Origin: Stichopus chloronotus
Lineage: Eukaryota > Echinodermata > Holothuroidea > Aspidochirotida > Stichopodidae
Length of the DNA stretch: 64,000 nt
Reading direction: 5' to 3'
Assembly (NCBI GenBank): GCA_021234535.1
Contig: CM037840.1
Location: forward strand, 21,197,059-21,261,058
Made by a program: the position numbers and the translations under genes. Position 1 is the first letter of the stretch. Each line of letters begins with the position of its first letter. The notes beneath the pieces were generated by a model. The model made no database searches and was not told the origin of the DNA. It saw only the letters and a list, made by a program, of their open reading frames with translations. This document shows positions 24,301 to 36,190 of the stretch, piece after piece.

Positions 24301-27300
24301 TATTGTCCTCGTTTAATGGTGAACTGATTGTAAAAATATGGTGAACTGATTGTAAAGGGATGGCAAAAAAAAAAAAAAATAAAAACAGAAGCCTCGGAGA
24401 CGTAAGTCTCCGAGGCTTCTGTTTTTATTGAGACCAAATTCATCTAGCTTTAAAATGAAAGATTTGTTTGGAGAGGAGAAGCAGTTTGTAATGAATATTC
24501 ATCAGTTGTTTTTTTCTTTAAAGGTTTTTTTTTTTAATCGACCGTTTAAATAGAACTTTGTAAGGGGGGAGGGGTCAGAGGGCACGACACGAACAATATG
24601 TTACTATTGTCCTCGTTTAATGGTGAACTGATTGTAAAAATATGGTGAACTGATTGTAAAGGGATGGCAAAAAAAAAAAAAAATAAAAACAGAAGCCTCG
24701 GAGACGTAAGTCTCCGAGGCTTCTGTTTTTATTGAGACCAAATTCATCTAGCTTTAAAATGAAAGATTTGTTTGGAGAGGAGAAGCAGTTTGTAATGAAT
24801 ATTCATCAGTTGTTTTTTTCTTTAAAGGTTTTTTTTTTTAATCGACCGTTTAAATAGAACTTTGTAAGGGGGGAGGGGTCAGAGGGCACGACACGAACAA
24901 TATGTTACTATTGTCCTCGTTTAATGGTGAACTGATTGTAAAAATATGGTGAACTGATTGTAAAGGGATGGCAAAAAAAAAAAAAAATAAAAACAGAAGC
25001 CTCGGAGACGTAAGTCTCCGAGGCTTCTGTTTTTATTGAGACCAAATTCATCTAGCTTTAAAATGAAAGATTTGTTTGGAGAGGAGAAGCAGTTTGTAAT
25101 GAATATTCATCAGTTGTTTTTTTCTTTAAAGGTTTTTTTTTTTAATCGACCGTTTAAATAGAACTTTGTAAGGGGGGAGGGGTCAGAGGGCACGACACGA
25201 ACAATATGTTACTATTGTCCTCGTTTAATGGTGAACTGATTGTAAAAATATGGTGAACTGATTGTAAAGGGATGGCAAAAAAAAAAAAAAATAAAAACAG
25301 AAGCCTCGGAGACGTAAGTCTCCGAGGCTTCTGTTTTTATTGAGACCAAATTCATCTAGCTTTAAAATGAAAGATTTGTTTGGAGAGGAGAAGCAGTTTG
25401 TAATGAATATTCATCAGTTGTTTTTTTCTTTAAAGGTTTTTTTTTTTAATCGACCGTTTAAATAGAACTTTGTAAGGGGGGAGGGGTCAGAGGGCACGAC
25501 ACGAACAATATGTTACTATTGTCCTCGTTTAATGGTGAACTGATTGTAAAAATATGGTGAACTGATTGTAAAGGGATGGCAAAAAAAAAAAAAAAATAAA
25601 AACAGAAGCCTCGGAGACGTAAGTCTCCGAGGCTTCTGTTTTTATTGAGACCAAATTCATCTAGCTTTAAAATGAAAGATTTGTTTGGAGAGGAGAAGCA
25701 GTTTGTAATGAATATTCATCAGTTGTTTTTTTCTTTAAAGGTTTTTTTTTTTAATCGACCGTTTACATAGAACTTTGTAAGGGGGGAGGGGTCAGAGGGC
25801 ACGACACGAACAATATGTTACTATTGTCCTCGTTTAATGGTGAACTGATTGTAAAAATATGGTGAACTGATTGTAAAGGGATGGCAAAAAAAAATAAAAA
25901 ATAAAAACAGAAGCCTCGGAGACGTAAGTCTCCGAGGCTTCTGTTTTTATTGAGACCAAATTCATCTAGCTTTAAAATGAAAGATTTGTTTGGAGAGGAG
26001 AAGCAGTTTGTAATGAATATTCATCAGTTGTTTTTTTCTTTAAAGGTTTTTTTTTTTAATCGACCGTTTACATAGAACTTTGTAAGGGGGGAGGGGTCAG
26101 AGGGCACGACACGAACAATATGTTACTATTGTCCTCGTTTAATGGTGAACTGATTGTAAAAATATGGTGAACTGATTGTAAAGGGATGGCAAAAAAAAAA
26201 AAAAATAAAAACAGAAGCCTCGGAGACGTAAGTCTCCGAGGCTTCTGTTTTTATTGAGACCAAATTCATCTAGCTTTAAAATGAAAGATTTGTTTGGAGA
26301 GGAGAAGCAGTTTGTAATGAATATTCATCAGTTGTTTTTTTCTTTAAAGGTTTTTTTTTTTAATCGACCGTTTAAATAGAACTTTGTAAGGGGGGAGGGG
26401 TCAGAGGGCACGACACGAACAATATGTTACTATTGTCCTCGTTTAATGGTGAACTGATTGTAAAAATATGGTGAACTGATTGTAAAGGGATGGCAAAAAA
26501 AAAAAAAATAAAAACAGAAGCCTCGGAGACGTAAGTCTCCGAGGCTTCTGTTTTTATTGAGACCAAATTCATCTAGCTTTAAAATGAAAGATTTGTTTGG
26601 AGAGGAGAAGCAGTTTGTAATGAATATTCATCAGTTGTTTTTTTCTTTAAAGGTTTTTTTTTTTAATCGACCGTTTAAATAGAACTTTGTAAGGGGGGAG
26701 GGGTCAGAGGGCACGACACGAACAATATGTTACTATTGTCCTCGTTTAATGGTGAACTGATTGTAAAAATATGGTGAACTGATTGTAAAGGGATGGCAAA
26801 AAAAAAAAAAAATAAAAACAGAAGCCTCGGAGACGTAAGTCTCCGAGGCTTCTGTTTTTATTGAGACCAAATTCATCTAGCTTTAAAATGAAAGATTTGT
26901 TTGGAGAGGAGAAGCAGTTTGTAATGAATATTCATCAGTTGTTTTTTTCTTTAAAGGTTTTTTTTTTTAATCGACCGTTTAAATAGAACTTTGTAAGGGG
27001 GGAGGGGTCAGAGGGCACGACACGAACAATATGTTACTATTGTCCTCGTTTAATGGTGAACTGATTGTAAAAATATGGTGAACTGATTGTAAAGGGATGG
27101 CAAAAAAAAAAAAAATAAAAACAGAAGCCTCGGAGACGTAAGTCTCCGAGGCTTCTGTTTTTATTGAGACCAAATTCATCTAGCTTTAAAATGAAAGATT
27201 TGTTTGGAGAGGAGAAGCAGTTTGTAATGAATATTCATCAGTTGTTTTTTTCTTTAAAGGTTTTTTTTTTTAATCGACCGTTTAAATAGAACTTTGTAAG

Positions 27301-30300
27301 GGGGGAGGGGTCAGAGGGCACGACACGAACAATATGTTACTATTGTCCTCGTTTAATGGTGAACTGATTGTAAAAATATGGTGAACTGATTGTAAAGGGA
27401 TGGCAAAAAAAAAAAAAAATAAAAACAGAAGCCTCGGAGACGTAAGTCTCCGAGGCTTCTGTTTTTATTGAGACCAAATTCATCTAGCTTTAAAATGAAA
27501 GATTTGTTTGGAGAGGAGAAGCAGTTTGTAATGAATATTCATCAGTTGTTTTTTTCTTTAAAGGTTTTTTTTTTTAATCGACCGTTTACATAGAACTTTG
27601 TAAGGGGGGAGGGGTCAGAGGGCACGACACGAACAATATGTTACTATTGTCCTCGTTTAATGGTGAACTGATTGTAAAAATATGGTGAACTGATTGTAAA
27701 GGGATGGCAAAAAAAAATAAAAAATAAAAACAGAAGCCTCGGAGACGTAAGTCTCCGAGGCTTCTGTTTTTATTGAGACCAAATTCATCTAGCTTTAAAA
27801 TGAAAGATTTGTTTGGAGAGGAGAAGCAGTTTGTAATGAATATTCATCAGTTGTTTTTTTCTTTAAAGGTTTTTTTTTTTAATCGACCGTTTACATAGAA
27901 CTTTGTAAGGGGGGAGGGGTCAGAGGGCACGACACGAACAATATGTTACTATTGTCCTCGTTTAATGGTGAACTGATTGTAAAAATATGGTGAACTGATT
28001 GTAAAGGGATGGCAAAAAAAAAAAAAAATAAAAACAGAAGCCTCGGAGACGTAAGTCTCCGAGGCTTCTGTTTTTATTGAGACCAAATTCATCTAGCTTT
28101 AAAATGAAAGATTTGTTTGGAGAGGAGAAGCAGTTTGTAATGAATATTCATCAGTTGTTTTTTTCTTTAAAGGTTTTTTTTTTTAATCGACCGTTTAAAT
28201 AGAACTTTGTAAGGGGGGAGGGGTCAGAGGGCACGACACGAACAATATGTTACTATTGTCCTCGTTTAATGGTGAACTGATTGTAAAAATATGGTGAACT
28301 GATTGTAAAGGGATGGCAAAAAAAAAAAAAATAAAAACAGAAGCCTCGGAGACGTAAGTCTCCGAGGCTTCTGTTTTTATTGAGACCAAATTCATCTAGC
28401 TTTAAAATGAAAGATTTGTTTGGAGAGGAGAAGCAGTTTGTAATGAATATTCATCAGTTGTTTTTTTCTTTAAAGGTTTTTTTTTTAATCGACCGTTTAA
28501 ATAGAACCTTGTAAGGGGGGAGGGGTCAGAGGGCACGACACGAACAATATGTTACTATTGTCCTCGTTTAATGGTGAACTGATTGTAAAAATATGGTGAA
28601 CTGATTGTAAAGGGATGGCAAAAAAAAAAAAAATAAAAACAGAAGCCTCGGAGACGTAAGTCTCCGAGGCTTCTGTTTTTATTGAGACCAAATTCATCTA
28701 GCTTTAAAATGAAAGATTTGTTTGGAGAGGAGAAGCAGTTTGTAATGAATATTCATCAGTTGTTTTTTTCTTTAAAGGTTTTTTTTTTTTAATCGACCGT
28801 TTAAATAGAACTTTGTAAGGGGGGAGGGGTCAGAGGGCACGACACGAACAATATGTTACTATTGTCCTCGTTTAATGGTGAACTGATTGTAAAAATATGG
28901 TGAACTGATTGTAAAGGGATGGCAAAAAAAAAAAAAAAATAAAAACAGAAGCCTCGGAGACGTAAGTCTCCGAGGCTTCTGTTTTTATTGAGACCAAATT
29001 CATCTAGCTTTAAAATGAAAGATTTGTTTGGAGAGGAGAAGCAGTTTGTAATGAATATTCATCAGTTGTTTTTTTCTTTAAAGGTTTTTTTTTTTAATCG
29101 ACCGTTTAAATAGAACTTTGTAAGGGGGGAGGGGTCAGAGGGCACGACACGAACAATATGTTACTATTGTCCTCGTTTAATGGTGAACTGATTGTAAAAA
29201 TATGGTGAACTGATTGTAAAGGGATGGCAAAAAAAAAAAAAAAATAAAAACAGAAGCCTCGGAGACGTAAGTCTCCGAGGCTTCTGTTTTTATTGAGACC
29301 AAATTCATCTAGCTTTAAAATGAAAGATTTGTTTGGAGAGGAGAAGCAGTTTGTAATGAATATTCATCAGTTGTTTTTTTCTTTAAAGGTTTTTTTTTTT
29401 TAATCGACCGTTTAAATAGAACTTTGTAAGGGGGGAGGGGTCAGAGGGCACGACACGAACAATATGTTACTATTGTCCTCGTTTAATGGTGAACTGATTG
29501 TAAAAATATGGTGAACTGATTGTAAAGGGATGGCAAAAAAAAAAAAAAAATAAAAACAGAAGCCTCGGAGACGTAAGTCTCCGAGGCTTCTGTTTTTATT
29601 GAGACCAAATTCATCTAGCTTTAAAATGAAAGATTTGTTTGGAGAGGAGAAGCAGTTTGTAATGAATATTCATCAGTTGTTTTTTTCTTTAAAGGTTTTT
29701 TTTTTTAATCGACCGTTTAAATAGAACTTTGTAAGGGGGGAGGGGTCAGAGGGCACGACACGAACAATATGTTACTATTGTCCTCGTTTAATGGTGAACT
29801 GATTGTAAAAATATGGTGAACTGATTGTAAAGGGATGGCAAAAAAAAAAAAAAATAAAAACAGAAGCCTCGGAGACGTAAGTCTCCGAGGCTTCTGTTTT
29901 TATTGAGACCAAATTCATCTAGCTTTAAAATGAAAGATTTGTTTGGAGAGGAGAAGCAGTTTGTAATGAATATTCATCAGTTGTTTTTTTCTTTAAAGGT
30001 TTTTTTTTTTAATCGACCGTTTAAATAGAACTTTGTAAGGGGGGAGGGGTCAGAGGGCACGACACGAACAATATGTTACTATTGTCCTCGTTTAATGGTG
30101 AACTGATTGTAAAAATATGGTGAACTGATTGTAAAGGGATGGCAAAAAAAAATAAAAAATAAAAACAGAAGCCTCGGAGACGTAAGTCTCCGAGGCTTCT
30201 GTTTTTATTGAGACCAAATTCATCTAGCTTTAAAATGAAAGATTTGTTTGGAGAGGAGAAGCAGTTTGTAATGAATATTCATCAGTTGTTTTTTTCTTTA

Positions 30301-32040
30301 AAGGTTTTTTTTTTTAATCGACCGTTTAAATAGAACTTTGTAAGGGGGGAGGGGTCAGAGGGCACGACACGAACAATATGTTACTATTGTCCTCGTTTAA
30401 TGGTGAACTGATTGTAAAAATATGGTGAACTGATTGTAAAGGGATGGCAAAAAAAAAAAAAAATAAAAACAGAAGCCTCGGAGACGTAAGTCTCCGAGGC
30501 TTCTGTTTTTATTGAGACCAAATTCATCTAGCTTTAAAATGAAAGATTTGTTTGGAGAGGAGAAGCAGTTTGTAATGAATATTCATCAGTTGTTTTTTTC
30601 TTTAAAGGTTTTTTTTTTTAATCGACCGTTTAAATAGAACTTTGTAAGGGGGGAGGGGTCAGAGGGCACGACACGAACAATATGTTACTATTGTCCTCGT
30701 TTAATGGTGAACTGATTGTAAAAATATGGTGAACTGATTGTAAAGGGATGGCAAAAAAAAAAAAAATAAAAACAGAAGCCTCGGAGACGTAAGTCTCCGA
30801 GGCTTCTGTTTTTATTGAGACCAAATTCATCTAGCTTTAAAATGAAAGATTTGTTTGGAGAGGAGAAGCAGTTTGTAATGAATATTCATCAGTTGTTTTT
30901 TTCTTTAAAGGTTTTTTTTTTTAATCGACCGTTTAAATAGAACTTTGTAAGGGGGGAGGGGTCAGAGGGCACGACACGAACAATATGTTACTATTGTCCT
31001 CGTTTAATGGTGAACTGATTGTAAAAATATGGTGAACTGATTGTAAAGGGATGGCAAAAAAAAAAAAAATAAAAACAGAAGCCTCGGAGACGTAAGTCTC
31101 CGAGGCTTCTGTTTTTATTGAGACCAAATTCATCTAGCTTTAAAATGAAAGATTTGTTTGGAGAGGAGAAGCAGTTTGTAATGAATATTCATCAGTTGTT
31201 TTTTTCTTTAAAGGTTTTTTTTTTTAATCGACCGTTTAAATAGAACTTTGTAAGGGGGGAGGGGTCAGAGGGCACGACACGAACAATATGTTACTATTGT
31301 CCTCGTTTAATGGTGAACTGATTGTAAAAATATGGTGAACTGATTGTAAAGGGATGGCAAAAAAAAAAAAAATAAAAACAGAAGCCTCGGAGACGTAAGT
31401 CTCCGAGGCTTCTGTTTTTATTGAGACCAAATTCATCTAGCTTTAAAATGAAAGATTTGTTTGGAGAGGAGAAGCAGTTTGTAATGAATATTCATCAGTT
31501 GTTTTTTTCTTTAAAGGTTTTTTTTTTTAATCGACCGTTTAAATAGAACTTTGTAAGGGGGGAGGGGTCAGAGGGCACGACACGAACAATATGTTACTAT
31601 TGTCCTCGTTTAATGGTGAACTGATTGTAAAAATATGGTGAACTGATTGTAAAGGGATGGCAAAAAAAAAAAAATAAAAACAGAAGCCTCGGAGACGTAA
31701 GTCTCCGAGGCTTCTGTTTTTATTGAGACCAAATTCATCTAGCTTTAAAATGAAAGATTTGTTTGGAGAGGAGAAGCAGTTTGTAATGAATATTCATCAG
31801 TTGTTTTTTTCTTTAAAGGTTTTTTTTTTTAATCGACCGTTTAAATAGAACTTTGTAAGGGGGGAGGGGTCAGAGGGCACGACACGAACAATATGTTACT
31901 ATTGTCCTCGTTTAATGGTGAACTGATTGTAAAAATATGGTGAACTGATTGTAAAAATATGGTGAACTGATTGTAAAGGGATGGCAAAAAAAAAAAAAAA
32001 ATAAAAACAGAAGCCTCGGAGACGTAAGTCTCCGAGGCTT
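18300..32040. repeat. Satellite array: 45 units of ~304 bp, each with a perfect hairpin
   Basis: Forty-six copies of the hairpin can be placed. The 'taaaaacag' anchor falls at 18302, 18607, 18910, 19214 and so on to 31675 and 32002. The 44 spacings between the first 45 are 302-306 bp (mean 303.9); the last is 327. Unit order on the plus strand: hairpin with GTAA loop; 'gagaccaaattcatctagc'; 'ggagaggagaagcagtttg'; a T-tract; 'aatcgaccgttta(a/c)atag'; a G-run with 'gggcacgacacgaac'; two copies of 'atggtgaactgattgtaaa'; 'gggatggc'; and an A-tract of variable length. Units are nearly identical; most spacing differences are homopolymer length. Both strands carry AATAAA beside the hairpin. The minus-strand 66-residue frames in some units depend on tract length and are not genes. 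Recent amplification or strong homogenisation is inferred. Confidence 0.97.
31920..32040. repeat. Aberrant last unit and truncated terminal hairpin
   Basis: The last complete unit is about 23 bp longer because the 'atggtgaactgattgtaaa' subrepeat is present three times instead of two. The final hairpin has a full left arm and GTAA loop, but its right arm stops after 13 bases (gtctccgaggctt, ending at 32040) and runs into unrelated 'ttttcgtgcaatt'. The array therefore begins and ends at the hairpin. Confidence 0.9.
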
Positions 32041-32049
32041 TTTTCGTGC

Positions 32050-34560
32050 AATTAACCGTACCAATAAACCTATTTTGAGTCGAAAAGAAATCAATTTTAT
32101 TCATCCTGTTAGTTGATTTTTCAGTTCCAATGATTAACACAGTTGTAGGAAGTAAAATAGATTTGTGGTATAGCTCTGGTTGATAATAAAATCAAAATAA
32201 TAAAAGCAATGTCCCGTGAGAATATCTGGAACGCTGCAATTACTAAGGTAACTCTTTGTATATTATTAAGCATTATCATGAATGTACCGAGAAATATATC
32301 TGGAGCACATAAACAAATTTACATTCGCTCTTTCAAATTAAATAATTCGTTTTTTACTGAATATACGTTGTTGTAAAATTTGTTTTTTGATGTAATGCTG
32401 TTTTTGTGTACATGATTTTTTATTTTTTGCTGATTTTTAATCAATTCTTACGAAATAGTTGGTATTGTCTTTGAAGAAAAAAATTGATGTACATCACTAT
32501 CTAAGCGATGTGCTGGTTAGAATGAACTTGTGTGTTATGTACATTAATATTTTCTTTACTTGACGGTGTCAGGTGTAGTGATGTTAAGGTCAGTCAAATT
32601 TTCTATTTTAATCGTTTTGAAATTACTTTGTTAAGAAACCGGATTTGTTTCTTAGCTACATTTAAAAAGTTTAACACATCTATTAACGATACCATGAATA
32701 TACCGATACGAATATCTCCAACTTGTTATTATATCTGATATATTCTTTCTTAAGAAATAGATGGTGTTTACTAAGTTCGCGTCTATACATTTCTATTAGT
32801 TGATCTTTCCGTTACGATTCTTAACAAATGCACAAAAAGGCTGAAATGAAGTTATCGAAGAACTATGGTTGATAACAAAATTGACTTTAAAAAGACGTTA
32901 GAAGAAGGGTCCCGGTAAGAATGTCCTGAACTCATCAATCATGAAGGTAATGTTTTGTGTATCAATGGGAATGATCTTAGAAGCACCGATAAGTATATCT
33001 GGAACTCATAAACAAATCGGCATTCGCCCTTTTAAAAATAAATCGATGGTGCTTACTAACTATGTCTTCTTGTTGAATTTTTATGCAAATCTGGTACTAC
33101 ATCCATGATTTCCTATATATCTTGGATTTTTAAGTAATCTTGACTTTGTAGCAGGCTTGTTGTCTTTTGGTAAGTAAATACATGTTTTTTTTACAGTCTG
33201 AACCTTGTCCTGGTAAGAATGTCTGCAACCTACGTGTCCTTTGAATAAACCCTATTACGTTGATTGATTCAGCTGTGAGGATGTTAAAGTCAAAGTTAAT
33301 CAAATCTTATATTCAATCCTTTTCAAATAAGTTATAATACTTGATAAATAAAAACTGGAGTTGTTGCTAAACTACACTACAAACGATTGACACATCTATT
33401 AAGGACATCCTGAATGTACTGATGCACCGATAAGTATATATCCAACTCGTTATCAAATCTTAGATACTTTTTCAGAAGAAACAGATGACGCTTAGTAGCT
33501 ACTAGTCGAAAAATCAAATGAATTTCGTTCATCCCCATTATTGGTCTTTCCGTTAGGCCAACGATATTTAGCATATTCACCCAAAGTCTTAAAATAGTAT
33601 TGTGGAGCTCTGGTTGATAACAAAATCGATTTTAAAGCGATGTTCAAAGCCAGGTCCCGGTAATTGAATGTTTGGAACTCAGCAATCATGAAGGTATCGT
33701 TTTGTTCGTCAATGGAAATTATCTTGAACGTACCAATAAGAATATCTGGAACACGTAAAAAAAGATATTCCCCCTTTTCAAGCAACTCGATAGTGTGTAC
33801 TGAATATGTCTGTTGTAAAAATTTTGATAAGATGGTATTACTATATCCATGATTATTGTCAATTAGTGAATTTTCAAGTATTTTTGACGGAAATAGTAGG
33901 TATCTTCTTTGAATAAAAACAAAATCGTTGTCACATGCAATCTAAGCCATATCGTGCCAGAATATCTCCGACTTAGCGTCCTTGAAGCAAACATTATTAT
34001 GTGGATGTTGTCAGCTGCTTCGAACTTCAAGAAAGTCGTTGAAATCCTTCATTTCAATCCTCCTGCTAAACAGTTGTACGGTAATCTTTGTTCAAAAACT
34101 GAATTTGCGTTTTATCTACATTAAGTAACGTTTGACACATCCATTAAAGATACTCTGAAAATGTACCGATAACTTGCTATCAATTATTTTTCTTTTAAGA
34201 GGAAATTGATGGCGCGTACTGACTATGAGTCGTAGATTTATTAATTTTATATAACCCTTTTATGTGATATTTGATTTTCGATAATTAATACATGCGCCCT
34301 TAAGTATAATATATACATTATAGAAATAATATTCTGAAATTGTGGTTGATAACGAAATAGACTGTTAAGATATGATCTATTCATGTCCGGGTAAGATTAA
34401 TGTCTAGAACTCATTATTAATGGTGAAAACGTTTTGCGCATCAATGATAAGTGTACCGTTCAGAATACCTTCAATTCGTTCACGAATTAACATTTTTCTT
34501 TCGTCCTTTACAAGAGTAGATACACTGTCACAAGTTATTGTTCTACTTTACGGAAAATTT
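32050..34560. repeat. Four diverged ~0.7-kb tandem repeats
   Basis: Anchors 'ggttgataataaaatc' (32178), 'ggttgataacaaaattga' (32868), 'ggttgataacaaaatcga' (33612) and 'ggttgataacgaaataga' (34344) are spaced 690, 744 and 732 bp. Shared following blocks are 'gtcccggtaa', 'aactcatcaatcatgaaggt', 'gataagaatatctggaac' and 'actacatccatgatt'. Copy 1 lacks its start because the satellite array abuts it. No coding capacity is conserved between copies, so the open frames (for example minus 33492-33785) are not taken as genes. Confidence 0.75.
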
Positions 34561-34860
34561 GTGTTGAATATAATCTTTAAGTGTCTCGATTTATAGACGT
34601 CATTACAATGCCTGCAGTAACAATTTCTTTTATAATGCTTCACAGTATGTTTCTGTTTGTTAGTGTTTAATTCCCGTAGTTTTCTGCAACTGGCTGATAG
34701 CAGTGTTTAAAGGAGGGCTCTGTTAGAAAGCAAACAGACCTCCTTGACAATTGACCGGGCAGATCCTCTTAGTCAGGCAGATATATAATAATAATTTGTA
34801 CTAATATTCCCGTCACATAATGTGTGTAAATGTGCTTACTGGGGTACTTGCCGCAACCTT
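34561..34860. other. No gene recognised
   Basis: AT-rich sequence downstream of the ~0.7-kb repeats. It shows no repeat or exon that I can support. Confidence 0.45.
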
Positions 34861-34869
34861 CGTGGAACA

Positions 34870-35135
34870 TTTCAAATCAATCCGTTATAAAATTCAGCAT
34901 ATCAAATTGAGAATGTGTAACAAATTTCAGTGCCACAGATCATCTTGAAGCCAAGACTGGGAATTTCACTATTTCGCATGGCCGCCATATTGGAATTCAG
35001 AATGGCTAGTACAATCAAGTTTGTTACAAAATGTCTATGTACCCAATTCCAGTGCCAAATATCAAATGGAAACCCAAATAGTAAGTTCAATATTTCGTCA
35101 TGGCGACCATATTGGAATTAAACATGGCGATCGAT
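34870..35135. repeat. Tandem duplication of ~123 bp with 'gccatattggaatt' core
   Basis: 'catggccgccatattggaat' (near 34978) and 'catggcgaccatattggaat' (near 35100) are the same point of two units. Each is preceded by 'cagtgccac' or 'cagtgccaa' and a 'gttacaaa' or 'gtaacaaa' block. Two diverged copies. Confidence 0.65.
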
Positions 35136-35635
35136 TCGTTAGGCTGTCATTTTGAATCTGGCATTTTTTGAATTTAGAATGTTCAGATACCCCAATATAT
35201 AAATTTTAAGCAATGTCTGCTAGTAGTGAACATCCTTTCCAAGAATCCTACCCACTATAATTACGTTTACAGTTCGAGTGCCGAAATTAACAATGTTCCT
35301 GTTTTTGTTTTAACAATTGATTACCCATACCATGAAGCAGTGAGTAGTGCTATGTCAATGGTATGTCCTGTGGAACTCGTTGGAAGGACCGATAAGGAAT
35401 GTCCTGGTAAGGCAGTGAATGTGCGTATATGTGTGAGGGGGGGGGGGGGGGACTTGATAGTCTGTTCCCCCATTTCTCCAGGATTTGGGGGAAATTATGT
35501 CCACTGATTAAAGTTCAGGATCCGCCTCAGATCGAAATGTTAATTGCACATGCTGGCGTGTAACACACTATCATCTTTATTAATATTCGTTGCTATGCAG
35601 TTGCCAGACGGTAGGCTAGTGCTACATAGAATGTA
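35136..35635. other. No gene recognised; contains a G-tract
   Basis: A G-tract sits near 35438-35450. A 93-residue plus-strand frame spans it and has no recognisable motif. Confidence 0.45.
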
Positions 35636-35639
35636 ACCT

Positions 35640-35765
35640 GCGACTGTATAAACAGGTGCTGGAGTCGAGTCCACGAAATCCGAGTCCGAGTCATTACCTA
35701 TCGAGTCCGAGTTCTTGATGACCGAGTCCGAGGCCAAGTCATTAAGGTCGAATCCGAGTCCGCAC
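35640..35765. repeat. GAGTCCGAGT-type simple repeat
   Basis: Variants of 'gagtccgagt' recur at irregular spacing ('cgagtccacgaaatccgagtc' being one pair). The same motif reappears at 39345-39425. Of low complexity; the minus-strand frame over it (35540-35794) is a consequence. Confidence 0.6.
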
Positions 35766-36190
35766 GTCCTAGAGACACTGCGCAAATATGACATGTACCC
35801 TTATATGTGAAATATGATAAGATGGCTCACAGGACCTTAGCCTCGGTCGTATCTTATTTTTGGGGGGTGGGGGGTGGGGGTTGTTGAGGGCTATATGAAG
35901 GTCACAAATTGCGACTAACTGAATGTTTTTTCCACTGAATGGCGATGCCACTGCCACAGTTTGGGGTACTACGAATACCTTCTTAACTTTCATCGAGAAC
36001 TGTAAAATGGTGGGGGAGGGCTTCACGAAAAGGGAAAAGGGGATTGAGCAATGACGGGACTATCTAAACTGAGGGCCACAGTTGCTTGGCGTGAAGAAAA
36101 CAAGAAAATACTAGCTTTTCAATCCTCCAATACGATGGCAGGAAACGGCACTCCCCGGTGTAGCCTACTTGAGCTCAATGTACAAAGCCT
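35766..36190. other. No gene recognised
   Basis: It contains a G-rich stretch near 35858-35880. No exon or ordered repeat is visible. Confidence 0.4.

Noticed and set aside
19989..31436. Recurring 66-residue minus-strand open frames in the array, beginning MNLVSIKTEASE
   Set aside because: Open only in units with particular A-tract lengths; they run through the hairpin and a homopolymer encoding poly-Phe. No independent sign of coding; they are carried along with the repeat.
18300..32040. CRISPR-like appearance (regular palindromic repeats)
   Set aside because: Units are identical throughout with no variable spacers, the period is 304 bp, and the context is eukaryotic.
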